From the NCBI RefSeq assembly GCF_003287275.1, contig NZ_QEVW01000005.1, positions 496,001-560,000 on the forward strand: a stretch of 64,000 nucleotides of DNA, given 5' to 3'. The translations under genes and the position numbers were made by a program. The DNA is from Paenibacillus taichungensis (GTDB taxonomy: Bacteria; Bacillota; Bacilli; Paenibacillales; Paenibacillaceae). The notes under the pieces are model-generated. The model did no database searches and was not told the origin of the DNA. It saw nothing but the letters and a program-made list of their open reading frames with translations. Positions 1-8,690 of the stretch are shown here, piece by piece; position 1 is the stretch's first letter, and each line of letters starts with the position of its first letter.

Positions 1-21
1 CCACGGGTACGTCACCCGTGG
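1..21 (-). terminator. Hairpin at window edge, possible terminator
   Basis: An 8-bp perfect inverted repeat (CCACGGGT/ACCCGTGG) with a 5-base loop. Any T-run on the minus strand would lie outside the window, so terminator function is inferred only from its place after the small minus-strand ORF at 98-169. Confidence 0.35.
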
Positions 22-97
22 CTTCATCTGTGCATGTTATTCGATGTTACGTACATATGGACATTATTGCGAACAATACTGCCCAACTGCCGTAAAA

Positions 98-169
98 TTA
101 CATGCCTTGATCCGTTCCGGAGACGCTGTTCATATTCAAATTAACGTATACTGCCATTAGATTTGTCAT
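98..169 (-). CDS. Possible 23-aa peptide, unrecognised
   Basis: A minus-strand ORF of 23 codons starts with ATG at 169, 9 nt after a strong AAGGGAGG ribosome binding site. It is preceded by a TTGACA/TAACAT promoter-like pair (18-nt spacer) and followed by the hairpin at 1-21. The promoter, RBS, ORF and hairpin form a compact transcription unit just downstream of the ArsR-type gene. The peptide is uncharged in its first half and matches no family I know. It may be noise; the RBS and promoter are the only support. Confidence 0.3.
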   Translation of the reverse strand: MTNLMAVYVNLNMNSVSGTDQGM

Positions 170-201
170 TTAACATCGCCTCCCTTGTAGAATTATCCAT
201 C

Positions 202-231
202 ATGTTACACAGCTTCAACCGCTTTTGTCAA
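202..231 (-). promoter_or_regulatory. Putative sigma-A promoter before the 23-aa ORF
   Basis: Minus-strand TTGACA (226-231) and TAACAT (202-207) with an 18-nt spacer, lying immediately downstream of the stop of the ArsR-type gene. Confidence 0.4.
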
Positions 232-249
232 GTCTAATTATTTTTTCAC

Positions 250-843
250 TTACTTTACTTGATCCCAGCGTGTCCACATCTCCTTCGGATTCAGTTCATA
301 GATCCCATCTTCCCGGTACATGAACTGGTGCATAATAAACTCCCGACGAATGGTGGCAAAATCCTCATGATAGTTTTGAATAAATGTATTGATCTCTTTC
401 TCCGTATATTTCCGTCCAAATTCAAGCTGCTCTACCAAATAACCCAGTACAATCAGCTTTTTCTTATATTGAGCCGGGATCTGACGCAATCGTCCATCCT
501 TTGAGAAGAAATTCCGCATTACGGATGCCTTCAGCGTTTCATTCACATCACTCATATCGGCAACCTCCTCTTGTCTAAAAATAAAATCAACTGAAGCTTG
601 CGCGTGCTCCCTGATAAAATAGGGATTGAGCGAGAAAAACACTGTATTTTTCTCTCTGCGTTCCTTGATTAGCGCCGCTTCTCTTAGTTTGGATGCATGA
701 TGTGTAACGGTTGGCTGAGACAAGTTAAGTTTCTCGGCAAGCGCTTGACCATGAAGTTCTCCCTGAGATAACAGCAACAGCATCCGAAGCCGGGTTGGAT
801 CAGCCAGGGCTTTATGGTAAGCCACGATCTTCTCCAGTTGCAT
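250..843 (-). CDS. ArsR-family regulator with DUF2087 domain
   Basis: Predicted DNA-binding repressor of 197 aa. Residues about 5-75 form an ArsR-type winged helix (ADPTRLRMLLLL, then LSQPTVTHHASKLREAALI as the recognition region). The last 70 residues (VLGYLVEQLEFGRKYTEKEI ... YRED.IYEL) match the DUF2087 module often fused to such regulators. No metal-binding CxC motif is visible in the recognition helix, so a metal sensor role is not supported. The ATG at 843 is preferred over the upstream TTG at 852 because GTGAG sits at a normal distance. The effector is unknown. It is divergent from ypdA and might regulate it, but there is no direct evidence. Confidence 0.85.
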   Translation of the reverse strand: MQLEKIVAYHKALADPTRLRMLLLLSQGELHGQALAEKLNLSQPTVTHHASKLREAALIKERREKNTVFFSLNPYFIREHAQASVDFIFRQEEVADMSDVNETLKASVMRNFFSKDGRLRQIPAQYKKKLIVLGYLVEQLEFGRKYTEKEINTFIQNYHEDFATIRREFIMHQFMYREDGIYELNPKEMWTRWDQVK

Positions 844-916
844 TTCGCTCAACTCACTTTCGTTTAGATAATCATCTAATTTGATATTAGTCTTTTCCCT
901 CTTCTAAGTCAATTCC

Positions 917-961
917 CCAGTTCAGGATCATTTCTTTACGTTCTTCTCCTTCCTGAACTGG
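917..961. repeat. 11-bp perfect inverted repeat between arsR-type gene and ypdA
   Basis: CCAGTTCAGGA (917-927) and TCCTGAACTGG (951-961) are separated by 23 nt in the divergent promoter region. There is no T-run on either side, so it does not look like a terminator. It could be an operator for the ArsR-type regulator or part of a 28-codon minus-strand ORF that covers it. Confidence 0.5.
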
Positions 962-1018
962 CATTAAACCCATATTTACGGTAGGATTATAGTGTTTGAA
1001 ATAAGGAGGATTAAGAAC

Positions 1019-2017
1019 ATGGAAGATGTCATTATTATCGGCGGAGGCCCATGCGGTCTATCTGCTGCCATTGAATGTGAGCGGCTGGGACTGTCCGCTG
1101 TAATTGTTGAGAAGTACAATATCGTCCAATCTATTTATCTGTATCCAACCCATATGCAGTTTTTTAGTACAGCGGAATTACTTGAAATTGGGAATGTTCC
1201 GTTCAGCACTCCGAACGACAAACCTTTTCGTTACGAGGCACTCGCCTATTATCGCAAGGTAGCCGAACATTTCGGCCTGCGTGTTCATAACTATGAGGAA
1301 GCCCAAGAAATCAAACGCAAAGACGATGGCACGTTCGAGGTACATACGGTCAATCGGCGTGGGCAGGAAATCGTTCATGAAGGACGAAATGTCGTTGTTG
1401 CTACAGGTTATTTTGACCACCCTAACTATCTTGGCATTCCCGGAGAAGACAAAGATAAAGTCACTCATTATTTCCGTGAAGCTCATCCTTACACACGCAC
1501 ACGTGTGGCCATTATTGGAGGCAGTAATTCAGCTGTCGATGCTGCGATGGAACTGGTTCGTGTCGGTGCTCATATTGACATGGTTTATCGTGGGAGTGGT
1601 GTTTCGGAACATATTAAACCATGGGTTCGGCCATTGTTCGAAAGCATGGTGCAAAAAGGCAAAATTTCACTTCACCTTGGCTCATGTGTAAATGAAATTT
1701 TGGACGATTCCATTCGTTTGCTGCATTCTGATGGATCCACAAGTGAACTCGACAATGACTTTGTGCTGGCCTTGACTGGTTTCCGTCCTGACCGCAAACT
1801 GCTTTCTTCCGTAGGTGTGGAGATGTCTGAGGATATGGATAAACCGGTATATGACCCACAGACAATGGAGAGCAGCGTACCAGGCATCTACGTTGGTGGA
1901 GTAATCGCTTCAGGCCGCAATGCCAATGAAGTGTTTATTGAATCCGGGCGCTGGCATGGAAGATATATTGCAGAACATATCGTTGGTCGGCATAGCGGGC
2001 AGACCGAAGGGGAATGA
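1019..2017 (+). CDS. ypdA: YpdA-family bacillithiol disulfide reductase
   Basis: FAD/NAD(P)-dependent oxidoreductase of 332 aa. The family is proposed to reduce oxidised bacillithiol in Firmicutes. The N-terminal FAD Rossmann motif is GGGPCG (residues about 8-13) and the NADPH Rossmann motif is [12 protein letters not shown] near residue 165. A C-terminal GGV segment before [12 protein letters not shown] matches the thioredoxin-reductase-like fold without a CxxC redox pair, as is typical of YpdA. The start is the ATG at 1019, 10 nt after AAGGAGG; a GTG at 992 lies upstream without an RBS. It overlaps the next gene by 4 nt (ATGA), so the two are translationally coupled. Confidence 0.9.
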   Translation: MEDVIIIGGGPCGLSAAIECERLGLSAVIVEKYNIVQSIYLYPTHMQFFSTAELLEIGNVPFSTPNDKPFRYEALAYYRKVAEHFGLRVHNYEEAQEIKRKDDGTFEVHTVNRRGQEIVHEGRNVVVATGYFDHPNYLGIPGEDKDKVTHYFREAHPYTRTRVAIIGGSNSAVDAAMELVRVGAHIDMVYRGSGVSEHIKPWVRPLFESMVQKGKISLHLGSCVNEILDDSIRLLHSDGSTSELDNDFVLALTGFRPDRKLLSSVGVEMSEDMDKPVYDPQTMESSVPGIYVGGVIASGRNANEVFIESGRWHGRYIAEHIVGRHSGQTEGE

Positions 2018-2466
2018 AATCGATGGATATGACCTCACTGCTGTTGCTCGTGTTTGCCGCGCTAGGTATTATCAGCAGTAATACACCCGTAACCGTAGCC
2101 ATGGTATTTCTGTTGTTGCTGCGGGTGCTGAACCTTAATCAGGCTTTTCCGTGGCTGGAAAAGTACGGACTTACGATCGGTATCATCGTCCTTACCATTG
2201 GTGTTATGGCACCTCTCGCCAGCGGCAAGATCAGTTTGCAGACGATTGGAGAGTCTTTTCTGCACTGGAAATCGCTGCTCGCCATTGGTGTGGGATTACT
2301 TGTCGCCCACCTGGGAGGCCGAGGAGCTACGCTGATGAGTACACAGCCTACCGTCGTTGCCGGGCTGCTTATTGGAACTGTGCTTGGGGTTGCCTTGTTC
2401 AAGGGTGTTCCGGTTGGTCCCCTGATTGCAGCAGGAATTTTATCCTTACTGCTTGGAAAATCATGA
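2014..2466 (+). CDS. DUF441 family membrane protein
   Basis: Integral membrane protein of 150 aa with about four or five hydrophobic helices and Gly-rich turns (for example [13 protein letters not shown]). Length and pattern fit the DUF441 (YtwI/YeaL-like) family, whose function is unknown. It begins at an ATG overlapping the ypdA stop; an in-frame ATG at 2023 is better spaced from AAGGGG and may be the true start. Coupling to ypdA suggests co-expression but gives no biochemical clue. Confidence 0.8.
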   Translation: MKSMDMTSLLLLVFAALGIISSNTPVTVAMVFLLLLRVLNLNQAFPWLEKYGLTIGIIVLTIGVMAPLASGKISLQTIGESFLHWKSLLAIGVGLLVAHLGGRGATLMSTQPTVVAGLLIGTVLGVALFKGVPVGPLIAAGILSLLLGKS

Positions 2467-2651
2467 TCAAAGTTGGGACTTGACATCCTTCAGCGGACTG
2501 GCTGTTTTTCCCACCGTTGTATGATATACTTCTATTCATGCAACTCAAGCACCCAAGTCCATAGCAGAGAAATCAATTTGATGATCCATCATACAAAAGA
2601 AAATTGATTCACCTCGCAACTATTAATGGCCGCAGGAGGATTCAGGAACCC

Positions 2652-3167
2652 ATGTCACGTCAGTTTGTTACAGAAGCCGTGATGGTGGCAATTTACGGTC
2701 AATTACTCGCGCCGCCGGCGCCTGTTGAATATATTGTTCCTTACACCACCATCCTGGAATTATATGAATTTCAGACCAGCCCTGACCCTTTGATGGATAA
2801 TCCGGCGGATGACCAGCATGTGAAATCCAAGATTAATGAAATGATTTCTTATTTTGAAGAACCGTTGAATAAGAAAAAAATAGAGCGCGCCCTAGCTGTT
2901 CCCTGGGCCAAAAGTCCATCCATTTTGTTTGGTGACCAGGTCTCCATCGCCATTATTAATGCAGTTGATACCGCACAATATGGTGAATATTTTGATCCCA
3001 TTGAGACCGAACTGCTTCTAACTTCACAGCGCCTGGATACCCCCATACTTACCGATCAGGTCGAATTGATCGCTCGCATTATTGAATCGGCATCACCTGT
3101 GCAGGTCTTCGATATTGACGATTTTGATTTTGCGATGGATGATGAAGAACCGCTTGATCAAGTCTAG
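2652..3167 (+). CDS. Conserved-looking protein of unknown function (171 aa)
   Basis: A soluble, acidic 171-aa protein that I do not recognise. It has no signal peptide or membrane segment and ends in an Asp/Glu-rich tail (residues about 150-171). The ATG at 2652 is chosen because AGGAGG lies 12 nt upstream; an ATG at 2604 has no RBS. It stands alone on the plus strand between the ypdA pair and a bidirectional terminator at 3245-3288. A 9-bp inverted repeat (2571-2579/2602-2610) lies in its leader. Codon use looks like its neighbours. Confidence 0.75.
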   Translation: MSRQFVTEAVMVAIYGQLLAPPAPVEYIVPYTTILELYEFQTSPDPLMDNPADDQHVKSKINEMISYFEEPLNKKKIERALAVPWAKSPSILFGDQVSIAIINAVDTAQYGEYFDPIETELLLTSQRLDTPILTDQVELIARIIESASPVQVFDIDDFDFAMDDEEPLDQV

Positions 3168-3244
3168 GTATGTCGGGAGCCAGCTGATACACAAGAATGA
3201 TCATCGTACTCATGGATATTAGTCCATAGATTACGGATTGCCAC

Positions 3245-3288
3245 AACAAAGAAGAAGCCTTCCCAGCGGGAAAGGCTTCTTCTTTGTT
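3245..3288. terminator. Bidirectional intrinsic terminator
   Basis: A stem of about 20 bp (AACAAAGAAGAAGCCTT ... AAGGCTTCTTCTTTGTT) with one bulge and a short loop, A-rich on one side and T-rich on the other. It sits between two convergent genes and can serve both. Confidence 0.85.
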
Positions 3289-3292
3289 CCGT

Positions 3293-3742
3293 TTATTCTA
3301 TTTCGGAAGACCTCAACAGCAAGCGGCTCAAATCATTGAGCCTGGGCAATGATTTGAGATCAAAAAACTTCAGCCCGGCTTCGCTATTTACTCGTGATTC
3401 TACGAGCGTATCCTGAACAATTTGTGTCCTGAACATGGCAATGACAAAATATTCTTCATCCCCACTGGCATGCAAATGTCTCAGATTCGGACCGGAATGC
3501 AAACCTTCAAGTATCATATGATTGGTGGTCCACCCCGTCTCTTCCCACAGTTCCCTGTGCGCGGTGTCCTCAATGGCTTCTCCCGGGCGCATCTGTCCCG
3601 CAGGAATACGCCAATGTCCGTGTTCAGCATGCTGGATCAGCAATAATTCACCTTGTTCATTCTCGGCCCGAACCGCCGCCTTAACAACAATATGAGAGCG
3701 ATTCGCGATATACTGGGCCAAATCTCGGGCTGGCGGATTCAT
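3293..3742 (-). CDS. Nudix hydrolase
   Basis: A 149-aa Nudix protein, expected to hydrolyse a nucleoside diphosphate linked to another moiety. The Nudix box is complete: G-x5-E-x7-REL-x-EE-x-GW at about residues 47-69 (GQMRPGEAIED, then HRELWEETGW). Substrate cannot be read from sequence. The ATG at 3742 follows AGGAGG by 7 nt, so the longer ORF starting at 3790 is not used. It is transcribed toward the shared terminator at 3245-3288. Confidence 0.85.
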   Translation of the reverse strand: MNPPARDLAQYIANRSHIVVKAAVRAENEQGELLLIQHAEHGHWRIPAGQMRPGEAIEDTAHRELWEETGWTTNHMILEGLHSGPNLRHLHASGDEEYFVIAMFRTQIVQDTLVESRVNSEAGLKFFDLKSLPRLNDLSRLLLRSSEIE

Positions 3743-3813
3743 GCCGTATCTCCTCCTGTTCGAAAATCGGTGCGACCGGTGATGAGCCATTCTATATGCG
3801 CAGAGATATTACG

Positions 3814-4110
3814 TTAAATCTCGGTGTAGCGATATTCGATATCCTGTCCTTCTTCAACAACATCTACATGAAGTTGATGACCTTTCAGATACCAGTAATC
3901 ATGATCTTCCATAAAAAATTGAATACCCGATACCTTCGTTTGATCAGCAGGATGTCTCGGTTCCTCCACGGCGATTCCGAGGGAGAAGCCAGGATGAAGA
4001 CCTCCGCCGGAGCTATAACGGGCGAAGAATCGAATGCTGTCTCCTTCGTTCAAATTCAGTTCTTCCTTATACCAGCGAGCAGCGCGGTCAGATACATGTA
4101 TGGTACTCAT
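3814..4110 (-). CDS. HesB/IscA-fold protein, YneR-like
   Basis: A 98-aa protein of the HesB-like superfamily. It begins with a typical MSTIHVSDRAARWYKEEL segment and carries the SGGGLHPGFSLGI core. Unlike true IscA/SufA scaffolds it contains no cysteine at all, so direct Fe-S cluster assembly is unlikely; this matches the YneR subgroup, whose role is unknown. The start has an AAGGAG site 9-10 nt upstream. Confidence 0.8.
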   Translation of the reverse strand: MSTIHVSDRAARWYKEELNLNEGDSIRFFARYSSGGGLHPGFSLGIAVEEPRHPADQTKVSGIQFFMEDHDYWYLKGHQLHVDVVEEGQDIEYRYTEI

Positions 4111-4261
4111 TTGGTGTCAGCTCCTTCTCTATATATATGTTCCATCATATCGCTACAATGGCCTGATTACAAACCTCAACCACCCCAAATGCGCAAAAAA
4201 AGTTCATTCTCTTGTCATAATTCCATCACACTGCGCTGCATCTTCTGTTTTGGAAAAACGT

Positions 4262-4291
4262 TTGACAGATTATAAAAGTCGGTGTTAAGAT
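4262..4291 (+). promoter_or_regulatory. Putative promoter of the ABC exporter leader
   Basis: TTGACA (4262-4267) and TAAGAT (4286-4291) with an 18-nt spacer and a TG one base upstream of the -10. Initiation would fall near 4298, about 340 nt before the first exporter gene, giving a long leader. Confidence 0.5.
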
Positions 4292-4427
4292 GCAAACATA
4301 CGAGATCCACATGCAATTTATTACCAAAAAAGAAAGGGTGGTTACGGTGTTTAACAATGACGATCTACATCAATTCAGCATACAACTAAATACCGGAGCA
4401 CCCATGAAATCGTTATTCCGTTCATAA
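4290..4427 (+). CDS. Leader peptide of the ABC exporter operon (BmrB-like)
   Basis: A 45-codon ORF from ATG 4290. An internal GTG at 4347, 5 nt after AAAGGGTGG, gives a 26-aa peptide and has the better ribosome binding site; it is also the start that fits the putative promoter at 4262-4291. The peptide is hydrophilic with no membrane segment. Its position, about 110 nt before a strong intrinsic terminator and upstream of two exporter genes of the BmrC/BmrD type, matches the B. subtilis bmrB-bmrC-bmrD arrangement. There, ribosome stalling on a leader ORF controls read-through. Equivalence is inferred from layout, not from alignment. Confidence 0.6.
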   Translation: MQTYEIHMQFITKKERVVTVFNNDDLHQFSIQLNTGAPMKSLFRS

Positions 4428-4540
4428 GACCGCATCACAGAAGCCTCTAAACAGGTTTGCTGTTTTGTACTCTCACAATTGAACTTTATCTACGGTGGTG
4501 GCTCTGCTCTCGGAGCCATGCTGCCGTATGAATGATACCC

Positions 4541-4576
4541 AAGACATACCGCCTGCGTGCGGTATGTCTTTTTTTG
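4541..4576 (+). terminator. Attenuator-type intrinsic terminator before the exporter
   Basis: A perfect 12-bp stem (AAGACATACCGC/GCGGTATGTCTT) with a 6-base loop followed by a run of T. It lies between the leader ORF and the exporter genes. Upstream bases 4525-4530 (CGTATG) could pair with the left arm (CATAC) and form a competing structure. A second small hairpin (TGGCTC ... GAGCCA) lies at about 4499-4516. Confidence 0.85.
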
Positions 4577-4641
4577 TGGGCTCAAATGGCAAAACATGAA
4601 CGGAACATGTATTTCACGAACTTGAAAGGAAGGGATACCAC

Positions 4642-6387
4642 TTGTTCTCTGTACTTAAAAATCTGGCCTGGTTTTTCCGGCTGGAACGCAAACGATACCT
4701 CATTGGTGTCACCTTGCTTATTATGGTAGGCATCATTGAACTGCTGCCACCTCGTCTTCTGGGCAATGCCATTGACGAGATTGTACGCGGTTCCATCACC
4801 GGCGCCTCACTTACACGTTACATTTTACTTATTCTAGGATCGGTCATCATTATCTACCTGACAACGTACATATGGATGCACAAACTGTTTGGCGGTGCCA
4901 ATCTGGTTGAACGCTTGCTGCGGTCACGCTTTATGGACCATTTGCTGCGGATGACCCCGCCCTTTTTTGAGAAAAACAGAACCGGCGATCTGATGGCACG
5001 GGCCACGAATGATCTTCGTTCCATTGCCACCACAGCAGGCTTCGGCATGCTTACGTTAACCGACTCCACTGCTTTTTTGGCAACCGTATTATTCGCCATG
5101 GGTTTTCTGGTTAGCTGGAAACTGACCCTGGCCGCAATTCTGCCACTGCCTTTTATCGCCATCGCCATGATGATCTATGGTAAAGCCGTCCATCAACGAT
5201 ACACATTGGCACAGGATGCATTCGGGGATATGAACGACCAGGTGCTTGAGTCTATTGCCGGCATTCGAGTCGTGCGTGCCTATGTTCAGGAACGTCTGGA
5301 CGAGAAAAGGTTCGCCGATGTCACCGAAGATGTGTACCGCAAAAATCTGGCCGTTGCCAAGATGGATGCACTGTTCGAACCTACCATCCGGTTATGTGTC
5401 GGACTCAGTTATGTGATTGCACTTGCCTACGGCATTTATCTTGTTTTTCATAATGAAATTACCCTAGGTGATCTCGTATCGTTCAATATGTACCTGGGGA
5501 TGATGATCTGGCCAATGTTCGCGATTGGTGAATTGATTAACCTGATGCAGCGTGGTAGTGCCTCACTCGATCGTGTTAACGAGACGCTATCTGTAGAACC
5601 TGCCGTGAAAGATGTTGAACAGCCTGCTCATATTACTAATCCGGAAGAGATCGCCATGCAGGATGTTACCTTCCGTTATCCTAGTTCTACTATAGACAAT
5701 CTTAGTCATGTCAGCTTTTCACTTCGACGCGGGCAGACACTGGGTATCGTGGGACGTACAGGTAGCGGCAAGTCCACCCTGCTCAAACAATTGCTTCATG
5801 AATACCCGGCTGGATCGGGTAAGTTAAGCATCTCGGGTCATCCGATTCAGGATATCGCCAAAGATGACCTGCACAGCTGGATTGGATATGTTCCACAGGA
5901 ACAGGTGCTGTTCTCCAAATCAGTCCGTCAGAACATTCAATTCGGTAAGCCGGGTGCTGATGATAATGTAATTATGGAAGCGATTCGCACCGCAGCCTTT
6001 GACGGAGATCTGGGCACTTTATCCGATGGTCTGGACACACTCGTTGGTGAAAAAGGAATTGCGCTGTCCGGTGGACAGAAACAGCGTGTATCGCTGGCGC
6101 GTGCCTTTATCGCCGATCCGGACATTTTGATTTTGGATGATGCTTTATCCGCCGTCGATGCAAGAACCGAAGCCAAAATTATCGAAAATATACGCAACAA
6201 GCGCTCAGGGAAAACAACGCTGATCTCGACTCACCGTCTGTCCGCTATTGAACACGCTGACCGAATCATCGTACTGGAGCACGGGAAAATAACGGAAGAA
6301 GGAACCCATCAGGAACTGCTTGCTATGAACGGCTGGTACCGTGAACAGTATGAACGGCAGCAGGTGGAGTCTAATTTGTCCACGTAG
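4642..6387 (+). CDS. bmrC: ABC exporter half-transporter, BmrC-type
   Basis: A 581-aa half-transporter: six membrane helices (residues about 15-310), then one nucleotide-binding domain with Walker A GRTGSGKST (about 375), signature LSGGQKQR (about 475) and Walker B ILILDDALSAVD (about 497). Here the residue after the Walker B Asp is Asp rather than the catalytic Glu, as in degenerate sites of heterodimeric exporters, so the partner gene should carry the active site. The start is the TTG at 4642 with AAAGGAAGGG 7 nt upstream. It is followed after 12 nt by the partner gene. Drug export is inferred from the family. Confidence 0.85.
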   Translation: MFSVLKNLAWFFRLERKRYLIGVTLLIMVGIIELLPPRLLGNAIDEIVRGSITGASLTRYILLILGSVIIIYLTTYIWMHKLFGGANLVERLLRSRFMDHLLRMTPPFFEKNRTGDLMARATNDLRSIATTAGFGMLTLTDSTAFLATVLFAMGFLVSWKLTLAAILPLPFIAIAMMIYGKAVHQRYTLAQDAFGDMNDQVLESIAGIRVVRAYVQERLDEKRFADVTEDVYRKNLAVAKMDALFEPTIRLCVGLSYVIALAYGIYLVFHNEITLGDLVSFNMYLGMMIWPMFAIGELINLMQRGSASLDRVNETLSVEPAVKDVEQPAHITNPEEIAMQDVTFRYPSSTIDNLSHVSFSLRRGQTLGIVGRTGSGKSTLLKQLLHEYPAGSGKLSISGHPIQDIAKDDLHSWIGYVPQEQVLFSKSVRQNIQFGKPGADDNVIMEAIRTAAFDGDLGTLSDGLDTLVGEKGIALSGGQKQRVSLARAFIADPDILILDDALSAVDARTEAKIIENIRNKRSGKTTLISTHRLSAIEHADRIIVLEHGKITEEGTHQELLAMNGWYREQYERQQVESNLST

Positions 6388-6399
6388 GAGGTCAACGCT

Positions 6400-8490
6400 T
6401 TGAAGTCTAATACAGGCAAACGGCTGCTTCAATACGCCCTAAAAGCCAAAGGTACGTTTATTGCCGCTTTAATTATGCTTACGATTGGAGTTGCGGCCGA
6501 GCTTGCCGGCCCTTTCATCGCTAAGTCCATGATCGACAATCATTTGCTCGCCATTGAGCAGCCTTTCTATGAGACTACTGCTTCTAGCGAAGCGGCGGTC
6601 TATAATGGAAAGAACTACAAACGTGACGGCCGGTTTGAACCGGATGAAACGAAAGGTACCGAGGTACGCATACTGCAAGCCGGGAAAAGTTTTTATTTTG
6701 TGAATGAACCTGTTAGTGCCCCCGATGGGGATCGAACCTATGCGGACGGAACACTGACGGTTACACGCGCTGGTGAAGTAACGGGTCAATATGCGGCGGT
6801 GCCTTTATCCGCTGGTGAACTCTTTGCCTTCTACAAACCGGAAATGCCAAGCATCTATCAACTGATTGTGTATTACATGATCTTCCTTGTCATCTCAGTC
6901 ATTATGGAGTTTGGCAAAACATACTGGCTGCAATCATCTGCCAACAAAGTCATCCAAAAACTTCGTAACGATGTGTATGCACACATCCAGCGATTGCCCG
7001 TACACTTTTTCGACAACCTGCCCGCAGGGAAAGTGGTCTCTCGGGTCACCAACGATACCGAAGCCGTCAAGGATCTGTTCGTTGCGGTTCTGTCGAACTT
7101 TTTCTCAGGCATCATTACGATCACGGGAGTGTACGTTGCGCTCTTCCTGCTGGATTTCCGCCTCGGATTGATCTCGCTGTTCGTTGTACCGATGCTGGTT
7201 CTGTGGATTGTGCTTTATCGTAAAATCGCTACTCGTTACAATACAATTATACGTTCACGCCTGAGCGAGATTAATGCGATAATTAACGAGTCCATTCAGG
7301 GGATGTCCATTATCCGGGTATTCCGTCATCAGAAGCAGACCAAGCAGGAATTCGAGGATCTGAATGATGATTATATGAAACACCAGAACAAAATGCTCAA
7401 TCTGAACGCTTTCACCTCACACAATCTGGTTAACGTCCTGCGGAATATGGCTTTTGCGGTCGTCCTGTGGTACTTCGGCTCTAGTGTGCTGGACGGCACG
7501 AGTATCATCTCGCTGGGTGTACTGTATGCATTCGTTGACGTTCTCGGACGTTTGTTCCAGCCAATTACAGGTATGGTGAATCAACTCGCGAACCTGGACT
7601 CCTCTATGGTATCTGCGGGACGTGTCTTTGAACTGATGGATGAAAAAGGTGAACCGGTAACCGATGGCTCGATGCCGAGGTACAAAGGAAATGTCGTGTT
7701 TGACGATGTATCTTTTGCCTATAAAAAAGATTATGTGCTAAACAACATCTCGTTCAAAGCCTCGCAAGGTCAAACGGTTGCCTTGGTGGGCCATACCGGT
7801 TCCGGTAAAAGCTCGATCATCAACCTGCTGTTCCGGTTCTATGATCCACAGAAAGGCAAGATCACGATTGACGGTCAGAACGTGAAGGATCTGCCTAAAC
7901 AGTGGATTCGCGAACATATGGGCATTGTACTGCAAGATCCGTACCTATTCACGGGTACCGTTGCTTCCAATGTGAGTCTCGGGGATGAGCAGATTACTCG
8001 TGCACAGATTGAACAGGCGCTGCGCGATGTAGGTGCTGAGCGAATTCTCGCGCATCTACCGCAAGGATTCGACGAGCCGGTTATCGAAAAAGGAAGCACA
8101 TTATCTGCCGGACAACGGCAATTGATCTCCTTTGCTCGTGCACTGGCATTCGATCCAGCCATTCTGATTCTCGATGAAGCTACGGCGAATATTGATACCG
8201 AAACGGAAGCATTAATTCAAAATGCTCTCGAAGTCCTCAAAAAAGGACGGACCACTTTCATCATCGCCCACCGTCTGTCCACCATTCGTTCAGCCGACCA
8301 GATTCTGGTCCTGCATCGCGGACGGATCGTTGAACAAGGTGCACATGATGAATTGATGGAACTTAAAGGTCGCTATTATCAGATGTATCAGCTACAGCAA
8401 GGTGCTCAAACAGCACCGGATACGAATGGAAACAACCCACTGGGCGAGGCGATTCGAACCACTTCCTCCTTTGCTGGAGGCGGTGTGTAA
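6400..8490 (+). CDS. bmrD: ABC exporter half-transporter, BmrD-type
   Basis: A 696-aa partner of the preceding half-transporter. The first membrane helix is followed by a long extracytoplasmic insertion (residues about 45-145) before the remaining helices, which is characteristic of the BmrD/YheH group. The nucleotide-binding domain has Walker A GHTGSGKSS (about 466), signature LSAGQRQL and Walker B ILILDEATANID with the catalytic Glu intact. The TTG start at 6400 follows AGGAGG by 8 nt. The two proteins are expected to form a heterodimer with one full ATPase site. A terminator lies about 40 nt after the stop. Confidence 0.88.
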   Translation: MKSNTGKRLLQYALKAKGTFIAALIMLTIGVAAELAGPFIAKSMIDNHLLAIEQPFYETTASSEAAVYNGKNYKRDGRFEPDETKGTEVRILQAGKSFYFVNEPVSAPDGDRTYADGTLTVTRAGEVTGQYAAVPLSAGELFAFYKPEMPSIYQLIVYYMIFLVISVIMEFGKTYWLQSSANKVIQKLRNDVYAHIQRLPVHFFDNLPAGKVVSRVTNDTEAVKDLFVAVLSNFFSGIITITGVYVALFLLDFRLGLISLFVVPMLVLWIVLYRKIATRYNTIIRSRLSEINAIINESIQGMSIIRVFRHQKQTKQEFEDLNDDYMKHQNKMLNLNAFTSHNLVNVLRNMAFAVVLWYFGSSVLDGTSIISLGVLYAFVDVLGRLFQPITGMVNQLANLDSSMVSAGRVFELMDEKGEPVTDGSMPRYKGNVVFDDVSFAYKKDYVLNNISFKASQGQTVALVGHTGSGKSSIINLLFRFYDPQKGKITIDGQNVKDLPKQWIREHMGIVLQDPYLFTGTVASNVSLGDEQITRAQIEQALRDVGAERILAHLPQGFDEPVIEKGSTLSAGQRQLISFARALAFDPAILILDEATANIDTETEALIQNALEVLKKGRTTFIIAHRLSTIRSADQILVLHRGRIVEQGAHDELMELKGRYYQMYQLQQGAQTAPDTNGNNPLGEAIRTTSSFAGGGV

Positions 8491-8527
8491 GTAGAACGGG
8501 AATAAATGCAAATATACTTCAACAACC

Positions 8528-8580
8528 AACCGATATGCCGGCTGACCTCTTGGTCTGTGGCATATCGGTTTTATTATTTT
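8528..8580 (+). terminator. Intrinsic terminator of the exporter operon
   Basis: Perfect 12-bp stem AACCGATATGCC (8528-8539) and GGCATATCGGTT (8559-8570), followed by TTATTATTTT. Confidence 0.9.
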
Positions 8581-8621
8581 TAGACTTCTTTCGTGTATTC
8601 ACTCCTTTTGATCCTCTCTTA

Positions 8622-8669
8622 TTGACAATGGAAACATCTTCCTGTATTATACATACCAACGGTCGGTAT
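8622..8669 (+). promoter_or_regulatory. Promoter and operator of the TetR gene
   Basis: TTGACA (8622-8627), 17-nt spacer, TATTAT (8645-8650). The near-palindrome ATACCAACGGTCGGTAT (8653-8669) covers the expected transcription start, and its ACC/GGT spacing is typical of TetR-family operators. Autoregulation is the natural inference. Confidence 0.75.
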
Positions 8670-8690
8670 CTAAGGAATAAGGAGGTTATT

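Noticed and set aside
8535..8690. Extended N-terminus of the TetR gene
   Set aside because: It would run through the exporter terminator, the promoter and the operator; the ATG at 8691 has the RBS.
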